Source of the DNA: Phycisphaerales bacterium
GTDB lineage: Bacteria > Planctomycetota > Phycisphaerae > Tepidisphaerales > Tepidisphaeraceae
NCBI GenBank assembly: GCA_028288905.1
Contig: JAQGHJ010000053.1
Location: forward strand, 1 to 8,320
Direction: 5' to 3'
DNA: 8,320 bases
The stretch's first letter is position 1, and each line of letters opens with the position of its first letter. The notes below the pieces were generated by a model. The model was not told the DNA's origin and made no database searches. It worked only from the letters and a program-made list of their open reading frames with translations. The position numbers were made by a program, and so were the translations under genes. This document shows, piece after piece, positions 1-7,193 of the stretch.

Positions 1-1684
<1,684 letters not shown>

Positions 1685-1704
1685 GACAGCAGTTCTTCGT
1701 CTCT

Positions 1705-1740
1705 GGCGGGTGATCCCGCCGGTCTGGCGGAGGTCCCGCC
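1705..1740 (-). other. Two tandem small hairpins in the typA leader
   Basis: Read on the minus strand, two near-copies of a short dyad follow each other just before typA. The upstream one is GGCGG-GACCT-CCGCC. The downstream one is GGCGGG-ATCA-CCCGCC, a six-base-pair stem with a four-base loop. Each copy is followed by AGA. The second ends 20 bases before the typA ATG, so in the mRNA it would sit next to the ribosome entry site. A role in controlling typA translation is possible but not shown. Confidence 0.4.
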
Positions 1741-1887
1741 TCACCCTGAGGGGCGGCCGGACCACTGGCGGGCCGGGGTCGGCCGCCGTATCCTTCGGAG
1801 CAACCCGATTGTGTCGCGTGGTTTACGGCCCGCGGCCGCCCCGGCCGGGTCGGCGGGGAGGGCGACAAAGATAATCAGCGGGCCCGT

Positions 1888-1914
1888 ATTATACAACGTC
1901 GGGAAGGGTCCGAA
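1888..1914 (-). promoter_or_regulatory. Candidate sigma-70 promoter for typA
   Basis: On the minus strand a perfect TATAAT hexamer lies at 1893-1888 in an AT-rich island within very GC-rich DNA. The best -35 I see is TTCGGA at 1914-1909, with a short 15-base spacer and only partial agreement with TTGACA, so the -35 is weak. Initiation would fall near 1881, giving typA a leader of about 200 nucleotides. The perfect -10 and its isolation in GC-rich sequence are the evidence. The start point is inferred. Confidence 0.5.
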
Positions 1915-1938
1915 GGTTTGCGCGAAACCGCCGGACGT

Positions 1939-2022
1939 GCACGATCGTGCCTCGATCAGCGGCCCTGCGAACCGCTCGTCCGTACCCGCGGAAGAGACAG
2001 CCGACCCGCCGTCGTGCGACGG
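1939..2022. promoter_or_regulatory. Two dyads in the typA/sigma divergent region
   Basis: A perfect 12-base palindrome, GCACGATCGTGC, occupies 1939-1950, about 45 bases upstream of the typA TATAAT box. A second dyad with six-base arms, CCGTCG-TG-CGACGG, lies at 2009-2022, about 45 bases before the sigma factor start. Both are placed where operators of a divergent pair would be. In DNA this GC-rich short dyads arise by chance fairly often, so confidence is low. The rest of 1741-2066 shows no gene I can support. Confidence 0.25.
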
Positions 2023-2066
2023 CCGGCTAAACGAACGGTAATACCCGGCCACTCACCCCTCAACGC

Positions 2067-2714
2067 GTGTCGGCCCTCCTCACCATCCCGGGTCCGGTAC
2101 CAACGCATCGCCCGGCCCGCGCAAGGCCGGACGCGGCGGGTTCGTTCGCCACAGTTTCGCCCTCGGCGGCTTCGGCGGCACTGATCGATGCAGGGCGGCG
2201 GGGCGACCGCCAGGCCCTGTCGGTGCTCCTGAACGAGCTACAGGACCCATGGTACCGGTTCTGCCTGAGCCTGCTCCGCGACCCGGAGGCGGCGCGCGAG
2301 GCGGTACAGGAAACGGGGCTGCGATTTCTGAAGCAACTTGCAGGGTTCCGCGGGAACAGCCAACTGCGGACGTGGTCGTTCGGAATCGCGCTGAACGTTG
2401 TCCGGGAGTCCAAACGCCGCCGGGCTCGGCACCCGCCGACGTCCCGCGGGGATGATTCCGACATGTCGTCCGCCCCAGACCCGCGGGCCCTACCGCTGTC
2501 GGCCGGCTGTGAGGACGACGAGGCCCGGGCGGCGCTGCGGCTCACGTTGGCCGAGCTACCGGACCGCCAGCGGGAGGCGGTCGTGCTCCGGTTCTTTGAG
2601 GACCTGTCCGTGGAGGAGACGGCCGCGGCCATGGGCTGTGCGGCCGGCACCGTGAAGGCGACCGTGCATCAGGCGATCCGATCGCTCCGCCAGCGGCTTA
2701 AGCCGTGGGCGTGA
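2067..2714 (+). CDS. ECF-like RNA polymerase sigma-70 family factor
   Basis: Sigma factor that would direct RNA polymerase to a dedicated set of promoters. The 215-residue product has the two-domain ECF layout. Region 2 spans about residues 38-120, with RDPEAAREAVQETGLRFLKQ and then FRGNSQLRTWSFGIALNVVRESKRRR, which carries the -10 recognition helix. A polar linker covers about 121-150. Region 4 spans about 153-212, with LAELPDRQREAVVLRFFEDLS, VEETAAAMGCAAGTVKATV and QAIRSLRQRL, the helix-turn-helix for the -35. There is no region 1.1 or 3. The usual DAEDLVQET motif is degenerate (EAAREAVQET). The GTG at 2067 has no clear SD and leaves a 37-residue Pro/Ala-rich N-terminal extension, so a later start is possible. 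It is divergent from typA, and 140 bases downstream is a membrane protein that may control it. The ECF subgroup cannot be told from sequence reading alone. Confidence 0.88.
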   Translation: MSALLTIPGPVPTHRPARARPDAAGSFATVSPSAASAALIDAGRRGDRQALSVLLNELQDPWYRFCLSLLRDPEAAREAVQETGLRFLKQLAGFRGNSQLRTWSFGIALNVVRESKRRRARHPPTSRGDDSDMSSAPDPRALPLSAGCEDDEARAALRLTLAELPDRQREAVVLRFFEDLSVEETAAAMGCAAGTVKATVHQAIRSLRQRLKPWA

Positions 2715-2853
2715 GTTCGACCGTCGCCAAGAGATTGTGGCGTGACCTTTTTCCGGTACGGGCGCGGGGGACGTTCTAGGTCTTGCTGACCCGCTTAGGG
2801 GCGACCACGTCCCGGTGGGCTCACGCATGCGGCGGATACGACGGTGGATTCCC

Positions 2854-3360
2854 ATGACTGAGTGGCCCGAACAACTTACGCGAGCGCGGCGGGCGTATCG
2901 GGCTGCCCGATTCCCGGGCGACCTAGCGGCCGACCTGCTCGCCCCCGCCCGTGCTCCCCGGCTCAGGCGGGCGTTGACGGTGGTCGGCTGCTTGGCGGCC
3001 GCGGCGGCGATCGCCGTCATGGTTCGGCACCCGGCACCGGACCACCTGACGGCGGGCCCGGCGGCCGTCGCCATCGTCCCCCCGGTCACCGACCCCAGCC
3101 GCCCCGCCGCCGCCATGGCCAAGTGGCCGGACCGGATGGCCTTGTCGCTCCCGGCCGCCCCGTTCATCTCCGCCACGCCGCCGGTGCTCATCTCGCTGTC
3201 TCGCCTGCCCGACGACCTGACCTGGTTGAATCTTCGGGCGGACGACGCCGGTCAGCGGTGGCTCCAGAGCCTGAACCGCCGCGGGCTCGGGTGGCCCGCG
3301 GGGCAACGCGCCGCGCCCCCGTCGGGCGGCTCAGCCCCTGCCACCCAAGGCTCCGTCTAA
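2854..3360 (+). CDS. Small single-pass membrane protein, possible sigma-factor partner
   Basis: I do not recognise the family. From the ATG at 2854 the product is 168 residues. A charged N-terminal cytoplasmic part (1-39, MTEWPEQLTRARRAYRAARF) is followed by one hydrophobic segment (about 40-57, ALTVVGCLAAAAAIAVMV). The Pro/Ala-rich remainder, with SLSRLPDDLTWLNLRADDAGQRWL near 115-137, would be outside the membrane. Alternative in-frame starts are ATG 2827 and GTG 2815. GGTGG lies six bases before 2854, and GGTGGG seven before 2827, so the choice is uncertain. Its position directly behind an ECF sigma gene, plus a short cytoplasmic domain and one membrane span, fits an anti-sigma or regulator role by analogy. 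However, the zinc-binding HxxxCxxC motif of classical anti-sigma domains is absent, so this role is inference from context only. Confidence 0.6.
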   Translation: MTEWPEQLTRARRAYRAARFPGDLAADLLAPARAPRLRRALTVVGCLAAAAAIAVMVRHPAPDHLTAGPAAVAIVPPVTDPSRPAAAMAKWPDRMALSLPAAPFISATPPVLISLSRLPDDLTWLNLRADDAGQRWLQSLNRRGLGWPAGQRAAPPSGGSAPATQGSV

Positions 3361-3427
3361 ATCCAAATCGATGAGCAGGCCGCCGACGCGGAAACGGCAG
3401 GGAGCAAGCGGCCGGGCGTGCCTTGGT

Positions 3428-3525
3428 GGCATGGGCGTCCCGCCCATGCTGGGGCAAGTGCATAAACGGTGGCCGCGAACCCCGTGGGCCATGGCACAAC
3501 AAAGCATGGGCGGGACGCCCATGCC
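3428..3525. repeat. Inverted pair of REP-like palindromic repeats
   Basis: Two 23-base arms, 3428-3450 and 3503-3525, are exact reverse complements of each other, separated by 52 bases. Each arm is itself a hairpin: GCATGGGCG, a three-base loop (TCC or GGA), then CGCCCATGC, a perfect nine-base-pair stem. Arms could fold singly or together as a long cruciform, the geometry of paired REP/BIME elements. In translation the arms read MGVPPM or HGRDAHAT, a signature I recall from many mis-extended ORFs of planctomycetes and relatives, which suggests a dispersed genomic repeat. It lies between the sigma/membrane pair and the exported protein and may help end upstream transcription: TCTTTT follows the right arm by about seven bases. 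No transposase is nearby. Confidence 0.85.
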
Positions 3526-3645
3526 TCGAGGTCTTTTAGCGTGCAACTGGTGTGGCCGCGCTCGCGTCCTCTGTGCCCGCCCCGGAGGCTCTCGGCCCGC
3601 GTGCCTCTCGCCCAACTTGGGGGCGCCACCGCGGTATGCTCGGGC

Positions 3646-5271
3646 ATGGGAACCCGCCTCCGCCCTCTCGACCACCGCCTCGGTCGCCAACTGCTAATTT
3701 CCTGCCTGTTGGCGTTCGCCGTCCTCCACGCCACGACCACCTTTGCGGCCGACGCACCCGCCCTTCCCGCCGCCCCATTCGCCATTCAGGTCGTTGACGA
3801 CGCTACTGGCCGCGGGGTGCCGCTTATCGAACTGGCGACCGTGAGCAACGTCCGCCTCGTCACCGACTCGGCCGGCCGGGCCGCGGTCGACGACCCGGCC
3901 CTGTTAAACCGCCCTGTTTTCTTTTCGATCACCGGCCACGGCTACGAGTTCCCCGCGGACGGGTTCGGGATGCGCGGGCGGGCGCTCGACGTGCGGCCGG
4001 GCGGGTCGGCCACGCTGAAGGTCAAGCGGCTGAACGTCGCCGAGCGGGTGTACCGCATTACGGGCGAGGGCCTGTACGCCGACACCGTCCGCCTCGGGCT
4101 TAAGCCGCCGCTCGCCGAGCCGCTACTGAACGCCGAGGTGGTGGGTCAGGACTCCGCCCAAGCAGCGGTCTACCGTGGCCGGGTTTACTGGTTCTGGGGC
4201 GACACGCTCCGCCAGCGGTACCCGCTCGGCCACTTCGGCACGGCCGGGGCGACGAGTGACTTGCCGGGCCGCGGCGGGCTCGCGCCGGACGTCGGAGTGG
4301 ACCTGCACTACTTCGCCGGGCCGGACGGGTTCAGCCGGCCGATGTTCGCCCGCGATGAGGCGACGCTGTTCTGGTTCGAGGGGGCGTTCGTCGTCCGCGA
4401 CGCCGCCGGCCGCGAGCACCTGCTCGGGACCGTGTCGCGGATGAAGAGCCTGGGCGAGCGGCTGGGCCGCCGGCTGGTCGAGTTCGACGACGACAAGCAG
4501 GCGTTCCGCACGCTCCGCGAGGTGCCGGGCGACGCGCCGGCCGCCCTGCCGCACGGGCACGCGTTCGTCGCCGACGTCGGCGGCAAGCCCTTTGTCCACT
4601 TCGCCGACCCGCTGCCGGACGTTCGGGTGCCGGCCACTTACGAAACGGCAATCGATCCCACCCGGTACGAGGCATTCACGTGTGTCGTCCCCACCGCCCC
4701 CGCCTTGGCGGGCCCGCCGGCCGGGGCCGGCGGTAGCGCCGGGCCGGCGGACCGTCCCGTCACCCGCGACGCCGACGGGCGGGCGAGATGGGCGTGGCGG
4801 CTCGGGGGCACGCCCGTCCCGCGGGAAGAGTTCGACCGGCTCGTCGGCGGCAAGGTGCTTGCCCAGGCCGACCACCCGCTGCCGTCCAGCGACGCGGCCT
4901 CAGGCCGGCCCGTCCGGCTCCACGCGGGGTCGGTGAACTGGAACGCGTACCGCAAGCGCTGGGTGATGATCGCGAACGAGATCGGCGGCCAGCCGTCCAA
5001 CCTCGGCGAGGTCTACTACTTGGAAGCCGGCACTCCGGAGGGCCCTTGGCGGCGGGCGGTGAAGGTCGTCACCCACGACCGCTACTCGTTCTACAACCCG
5101 CTGCACCACGCCTTCCTGGACCAGGACGGAGGGCGGACGATCTACTTCGAGGGGACGTACACGGCCGACTTCAGCCGAGTCGGGGACAAGACCCCACGAT
5201 ACGACTACAACCAGGTCATGTACCGGCTGGACCTGACTGACGAGCGGCTGAAGCCGGCGGCGCAGCCGTAG
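3646..5271 (+). CDS. Exported protein: Ig-like domain plus propeller-like (DUF4185-like) domain
   Basis: Probably a secreted or periplasmic protein of 541 residues with unknown substrate. Residues 1-34 look like a signal peptide: Arg-rich start, hydrophobic LLISCLLAFAVLHATTTFA, likely cut before ADAP. LISC at 17-20 resembles a lipobox, but the hydrophobic core continues past it. Residues 44-130 resemble a carboxypeptidase-regulatory or Ig-like fold (IQVVDDATGRGVPLIELATV, VTDSAGRAAV, GHGY). Residues 160-535 resemble a five-bladed propeller related to glycoside hydrolases or DUF4185: VYRGRVYWFWGDT at 175-187, LFWFEGAFVV at 241-250, NWNAYRKRWVMIANE at 431-445, GEVYYLEAGTPEGPW at 454-468, YNPLHHAFLD at 483-492. 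A Gly/Ala/Pro-rich insert lies at about 350-370. Catalytic residues are not assigned. The frame is open back to GTG 3469, but that extension merely translates the palindromic repeat, so ATG 3646 with its signal peptide is chosen. No clear SD precedes it. Confidence 0.8.
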   Translation: MGTRLRPLDHRLGRQLLISCLLAFAVLHATTTFAADAPALPAAPFAIQVVDDATGRGVPLIELATVSNVRLVTDSAGRAAVDDPALLNRPVFFSITGHGYEFPADGFGMRGRALDVRPGGSATLKVKRLNVAERVYRITGEGLYADTVRLGLKPPLAEPLLNAEVVGQDSAQAAVYRGRVYWFWGDTLRQRYPLGHFGTAGATSDLPGRGGLAPDVGVDLHYFAGPDGFSRPMFARDEATLFWFEGAFVVRDAAGREHLLGTVSRMKSLGERLGRRLVEFDDDKQAFRTLREVPGDAPAALPHGHAFVADVGGKPFVHFADPLPDVRVPATYETAIDPTRYEAFTCVVPTAPALAGPPAGAGGSAGPADRPVTRDADGRARWAWRLGGTPVPREEFDRLVGGKVLAQADHPLPSSDAASGRPVRLHAGSVNWNAYRKRWVMIANEIGGQPSNLGEVYYLEAGTPEGPWRRAVKVVTHDRYSFYNPLHHAFLDQDGGRTIYFEGTYTADFSRVGDKTPRYDYNQVMYRLDLTDERLKPAAQP

Positions 5272-5303
5272 CCGAGGCCGCGCCGGTGCCGGGGCCGGTC
5301 GTC

Positions 5304-5333
5304 TTGACGGGCCGCGCCGACGCTTACTACACT
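5304..5333 (+). promoter_or_regulatory. Candidate promoter for the structured leader and moeB
   Basis: TTGACG at 5304-5309 matches five of six consensus -35 bases. TACACT at 5328-5333 matches four of six -10 bases, and the spacer is 18 bases. Initiation would fall near 5340, six bases before the closing helix of the structured RNA at 5346. This placement supports an autonomous transcript that begins with the structure. The promoter is predicted from hexamers only. Confidence 0.45.
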
Positions 5334-5339
5334 TGGGCG

Positions 5340-5502
5340 GACAACCTGATCCGGGACGGAACGTCCGTCCCAAAGGGCGATTTGAGTCGCAGATTGCGGC
5401 CCGCGGGATTGGAACCCCGCAGCGGGAACTCCTCCCGCATCAGCTAAAGCGCACAGATGGTGCCTGCGCTGGCCACGCCCCTCCCGGCGTGGTTTCTTTT
5501 TT
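5340..5502 (+). ncRNA. Structured 5' leader of moeB, riboswitch/attenuator candidate
   Basis: The likely transcript can fold into a closed multi-branch element. CTGAT (5346-5350) pairs with ATCAG (5439-5443) and encloses four hairpins. They are GGGACGGA/TCCGTCCC at 5353-5371 (eight pairs, three-base loop), GCGA/TCGC at 5377-5390 (weak), GCGGG/CCCGC at 5403-5420, and GCGGGA/TCCCGC at 5422-5438. A fifth hairpin, AGCGCA/TGCGCT (5448-5470), follows, then an intrinsic terminator (5473-5502), then the SD and ATG of the MoeB-rhodanese gene. GGGCG at 5375-5379 could pair with CGCCC at 5477-5481 in the terminator's left arm as an antiterminator. The order promoter, structure, terminator, SD is that of a transcriptional riboswitch or attenuator. 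I do not recognise a known class. It could instead be a processed small RNA or a dispersed repeat. Helices are seen by eye; function is inferred. Confidence 0.5.
5473..5502 (+). terminator. Intrinsic terminator just upstream of moeB
   Basis: CCACGCC (5473-5479), a six-base loop, GGCGTGG (5486-5492), then TTTCTTTTTT (5493-5502): a seven-base-pair GC-rich stem followed by a T-tract, the classical Rho-independent form. It ends 20 bases before the moeB ATG, too close for a separate promoter between them, so moeB transcription must read through it or be regulated by it. It may also stop read-through from the exported-protein gene, whose stop is about 200 bases upstream. Confidence 0.85.
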
Positions 5503-5511
5503 CGCACCGTC

Positions 5512-5515
5512 GGAG
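5512..5515 (+). promoter_or_regulatory. Shine-Dalgarno site deciding the moeB start
   Basis: GGAG lies seven bases before ATG 5523, immediately after the terminator T-tract. The same frame is open back to ATG 5457, but that start would place the terminator stem inside the coding sequence and has no conserved residues, so 5523 is the supported start. Confidence 0.7.
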
Positions 5516-5522
5516 CCAACTT

Positions 5523-6857
5523 ATGACGCAGGTTCTTCACCCCCCCGCCGCCGGCCGAGCGCCGGCCGGCGGGCCGGCGTTCACCCGACTCAGTAACGAA
5601 CAGGTCCAGCGCTACAAGCGGCACCTGATCCTGCCCGAGGTCGGGGTCGAGGGGCAGCTCAAGCTGCTGAACGCCAAGGTGCTGTGCATCGGGGCCGGGG
5701 GGCTCGGGTGCCCGATCTCGCTCTACCTCGCGGCGGCCGGCGTCGGCACGATCGGTCTGGCGGACATCGACGTCGTCTCCCCGAGCAACCTCCAGCGGCA
5801 GATCCTGTTCGGCGTCAGCAACGTCGGCGAGGACAAGGTCAAGGCGGCCGCCAAGCGCCTCAAGGACGTCAACCCGGACTGCAACGTCGTCGAGCACAAG
5901 ACGATCGTGTCGGCCGACAACGTGCTCGATCTGATCAAGGACTACGACGTCGTCATCGACGGGACCGACAATTTCCCGACGCGGTACTGCGTCGGGGACG
6001 CGTGCGTGCTGCTGAAGAAGCCGAACGTGTACGGCAGCATCTTCCGGTTCGAGGGGATGGTGACGGTGTTCGCCCCGCACCTGCCGAACCCGCTGCGGGC
6101 CGGCGAGCACGGGCCGTGCTACCGGTGCATGTACCCGGAGCCGCCGGACCCGGGCAGCGTCCCGAGCTGCGCCGAGGGCGGCGTCATCGGCGTGCTGCCG
6201 GGCATCATCGGCACGCTCCAGGCGAACGAGGTGATCAAGCTGATCCTCGGGTTCGGCACGCCGGCGATCGGCAAGCTGACCACGTTTGACGCCCGGGACC
6301 TGGAGTTCAAGACGTTCAAGCTCCGGGCCGACCCGACTTGCCCGATGTGCGGGAAAAATCCGACGATCACCGCCCCGATCGACTACGAGCAGTTTTGCGG
6401 CGTGCCGGCGTTAGACCCGAAGTCGTTGGAGGAGAGCGCCCGCGAGGCCAAGCAGTCGAAGGGCCCGGCCTCGAAGCCGGACCCGACGCTCGATGCCCGC
6501 GGGCTGCCGCCCGGCTACGCGTTCAACGCCGATTGGGAGGTGACGCCGCGGGAGGTGAAGGCGCTGCAGGACAAGAACGAGGACTTTGTCCTCGTCGACG
6601 TCCGCGATCCCCACGAGTGGGCGATCACGCACCTCGTGGGCAAGGAACTGCTGTACCCGCGGGACCAGTGGCCGCAGATCCCGGCAAAGCTAGCCGGGAG
6701 CGAGGGGAAGAAGATCGTCGTCCACTGCCGCAGCGGGGCGCGGTCGCTACAGGTCACCCAGCTCCTGCGGCGAACGGGCTTTAAGGACGTCAAGAGCTTG
6801 GCCGGCGGCATTCTGCTGTGGAACAAGGACGTCAACCCGGGCGGGCCGCAATACTAA
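5523..6857 (+). CDS. moeB: MoeB/ThiF-type adenylyltransferase fused to rhodanese domain
   Basis: E1-like enzyme of 444 residues that adenylates the C-terminal Gly-Gly of a ubiquitin-like sulfur carrier (MoaD, ThiS or a relative) so that it can receive sulfur. The fused rhodanese domain can supply persulfide sulfur, as in MOCS3/Uba4. The ThiF domain covers about 24-280: RYKRHLILPEVG (30-41), nucleotide loop GAGGLG (57-62), DIDVV (81-85), NLQRQ (89-93), DGTDNFPTRY (146-155). Two zinc cysteine pairs are C199/C202 and C273/C276, and there is a cysteine at 216 in SCAEGGVIGVLPGIIG. A polar linker (about 295-335) leads to rhodanese (about 338-440) with VLVDVRDPHEW and active-site loop HCRSGARS, catalytic C402. 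All key residues are present. Sequence cannot say whether it serves molybdopterin, thiamine, tRNA thiolation or cysteine synthesis, as no carrier gene is in the window. It stands alone behind a structured leader that probably controls it. Confidence 0.93.
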   Translation: MTQVLHPPAAGRAPAGGPAFTRLSNEQVQRYKRHLILPEVGVEGQLKLLNAKVLCIGAGGLGCPISLYLAAAGVGTIGLADIDVVSPSNLQRQILFGVSNVGEDKVKAAAKRLKDVNPDCNVVEHKTIVSADNVLDLIKDYDVVIDGTDNFPTRYCVGDACVLLKKPNVYGSIFRFEGMVTVFAPHLPNPLRAGEHGPCYRCMYPEPPDPGSVPSCAEGGVIGVLPGIIGTLQANEVIKLILGFGTPAIGKLTTFDARDLEFKTFKLRADPTCPMCGKNPTITAPIDYEQFCGVPALDPKSLEESAREAKQSKGPASKPDPTLDARGLPPGYAFNADWEVTPREVKALQDKNEDFVLVDVRDPHEWAITHLVGKELLYPRDQWPQIPAKLAGSEGKKIVVHCRSGARSLQVTQLLRRTGFKDVKSLAGGILLWNKDVNPGGPQY

Positions 6858-6934
6858 CGAGCAGGGGGAAGAGCTGGGCCGGCCCCGTTCACCAACGACC
6901 CTCGTAGAAGCCGGACCAGAACGACAATGACTCC

Positions 6935-6981
6935 CGCGGGCCCCGGCGGCCGTCCCAAACGGGCGGGCGCCGGGGCCCGCG
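6935..6981. terminator. Very strong stem-loop downstream of moeB
   Basis: Bases 6935-6948 and 6968-6981 form a perfect 14-base-pair stem (core GCGGGCCCCGGC with GCCGGGGCCCGC). After one G/G mismatch, six further pairs (6950-6955 with 6961-6966, one of them G-T) lead to the five-base loop CAAAC. It lies about 80 bases after the moeB stop. No T-tract follows, so it is not a textbook intrinsic terminator. It may act as a U-less terminator, an mRNA 3' stabiliser or a Rho-assisted end. Confidence 0.55.
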
Positions 6982-7098
6982 TGCGTAAAACACTGCGAAG
7001 CCAGAGGATCATGGAAAAACGTAGTCTGTATGCCGGTGTTCCGTCGCCCGAATTTCACCCGCTGACGCCCTCGCCGTAGAGCGGTAAGTTCTCTTGGG

Positions 7099-7126
7099 TT
7101 CACGTTTAGAGTTGGCAGTTTATTAT
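7099..7126 (+). promoter_or_regulatory. Candidate promoter for the debranching enzyme gene
   Basis: TTCACG (7099-7104, four of six -35 bases) and TATTAT (7121-7126, five of six -10 bases) are separated by 16 bases, in the least GC-rich part of the intergenic region. Initiation near 7133 would give a leader of about 300 nucleotides. TTGGCA at 7112-7117 is too close to this -10 to serve as its -35. Only hexamers support the call. Confidence 0.35.
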
Positions 7127-7193
7127 CCTGTTAGGCGGCCACGACCGAGTTTTGCTGACGGGCAGGCAACCGATTGTCCTGATATTCGAAGGG

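Noticed and set aside
2039..2044. TAATAC as a -10 box for the sigma factor
   Set aside because: It matches only three of six consensus bases and has no convincing -35. An ECF-type autoregulated promoter could not be identified either.
1741..2052. 103-codon minus-strand frame upstream of typA
   Set aside because: It has no recognisable domain, overlaps the typA promoter and leader, and lacks an SD. It is more likely a chance opening.
4123..4875. 250-codon minus-strand frame
   Set aside because: Shadow of the exported protein gene, with no domain and GC-complement composition.
5403..5420. T-box antiterminator, suggested by TGGAACC
   Set aside because: TGGAACC lies mostly in the loop of a simple hairpin, not in a bulged antiterminator. 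No specifier stem I or AG bulge was found, and T-boxes are rarely expected outside Firmicutes-like lineages and on this gene type.
5339..5440. Thiamine (TPP) riboswitch, suggested by ACCTGATCCGG
   Set aside because: The match to the 3' TPP segment is limited to ACCTGATC. No CTGAGA segment lies upstream, and the expected GCGNAGGGA after the next stem is missing.
5395..5445. tRNA T-arm on the minus strand (GGGGTTCCAATCC)
   Set aside because: The stem pairs out of register for a seven-base T-loop, position 57 is not a purine, and no acceptor, D-arm or anticodon arm can be built around it.
5457..5522. Upstream ATG 5457 as moeB start
   Set aside because: The extra 22 codons translate through the terminator stem and T-tract, carry no conserved residues and have no SD.
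5205..6110. 301-codon minus-strand frame crossing the moeB leader and 5' half
   Set aside because: Its first part is antisense to the conserved ThiF motifs and its end runs through the leader. No domain is recognisable.
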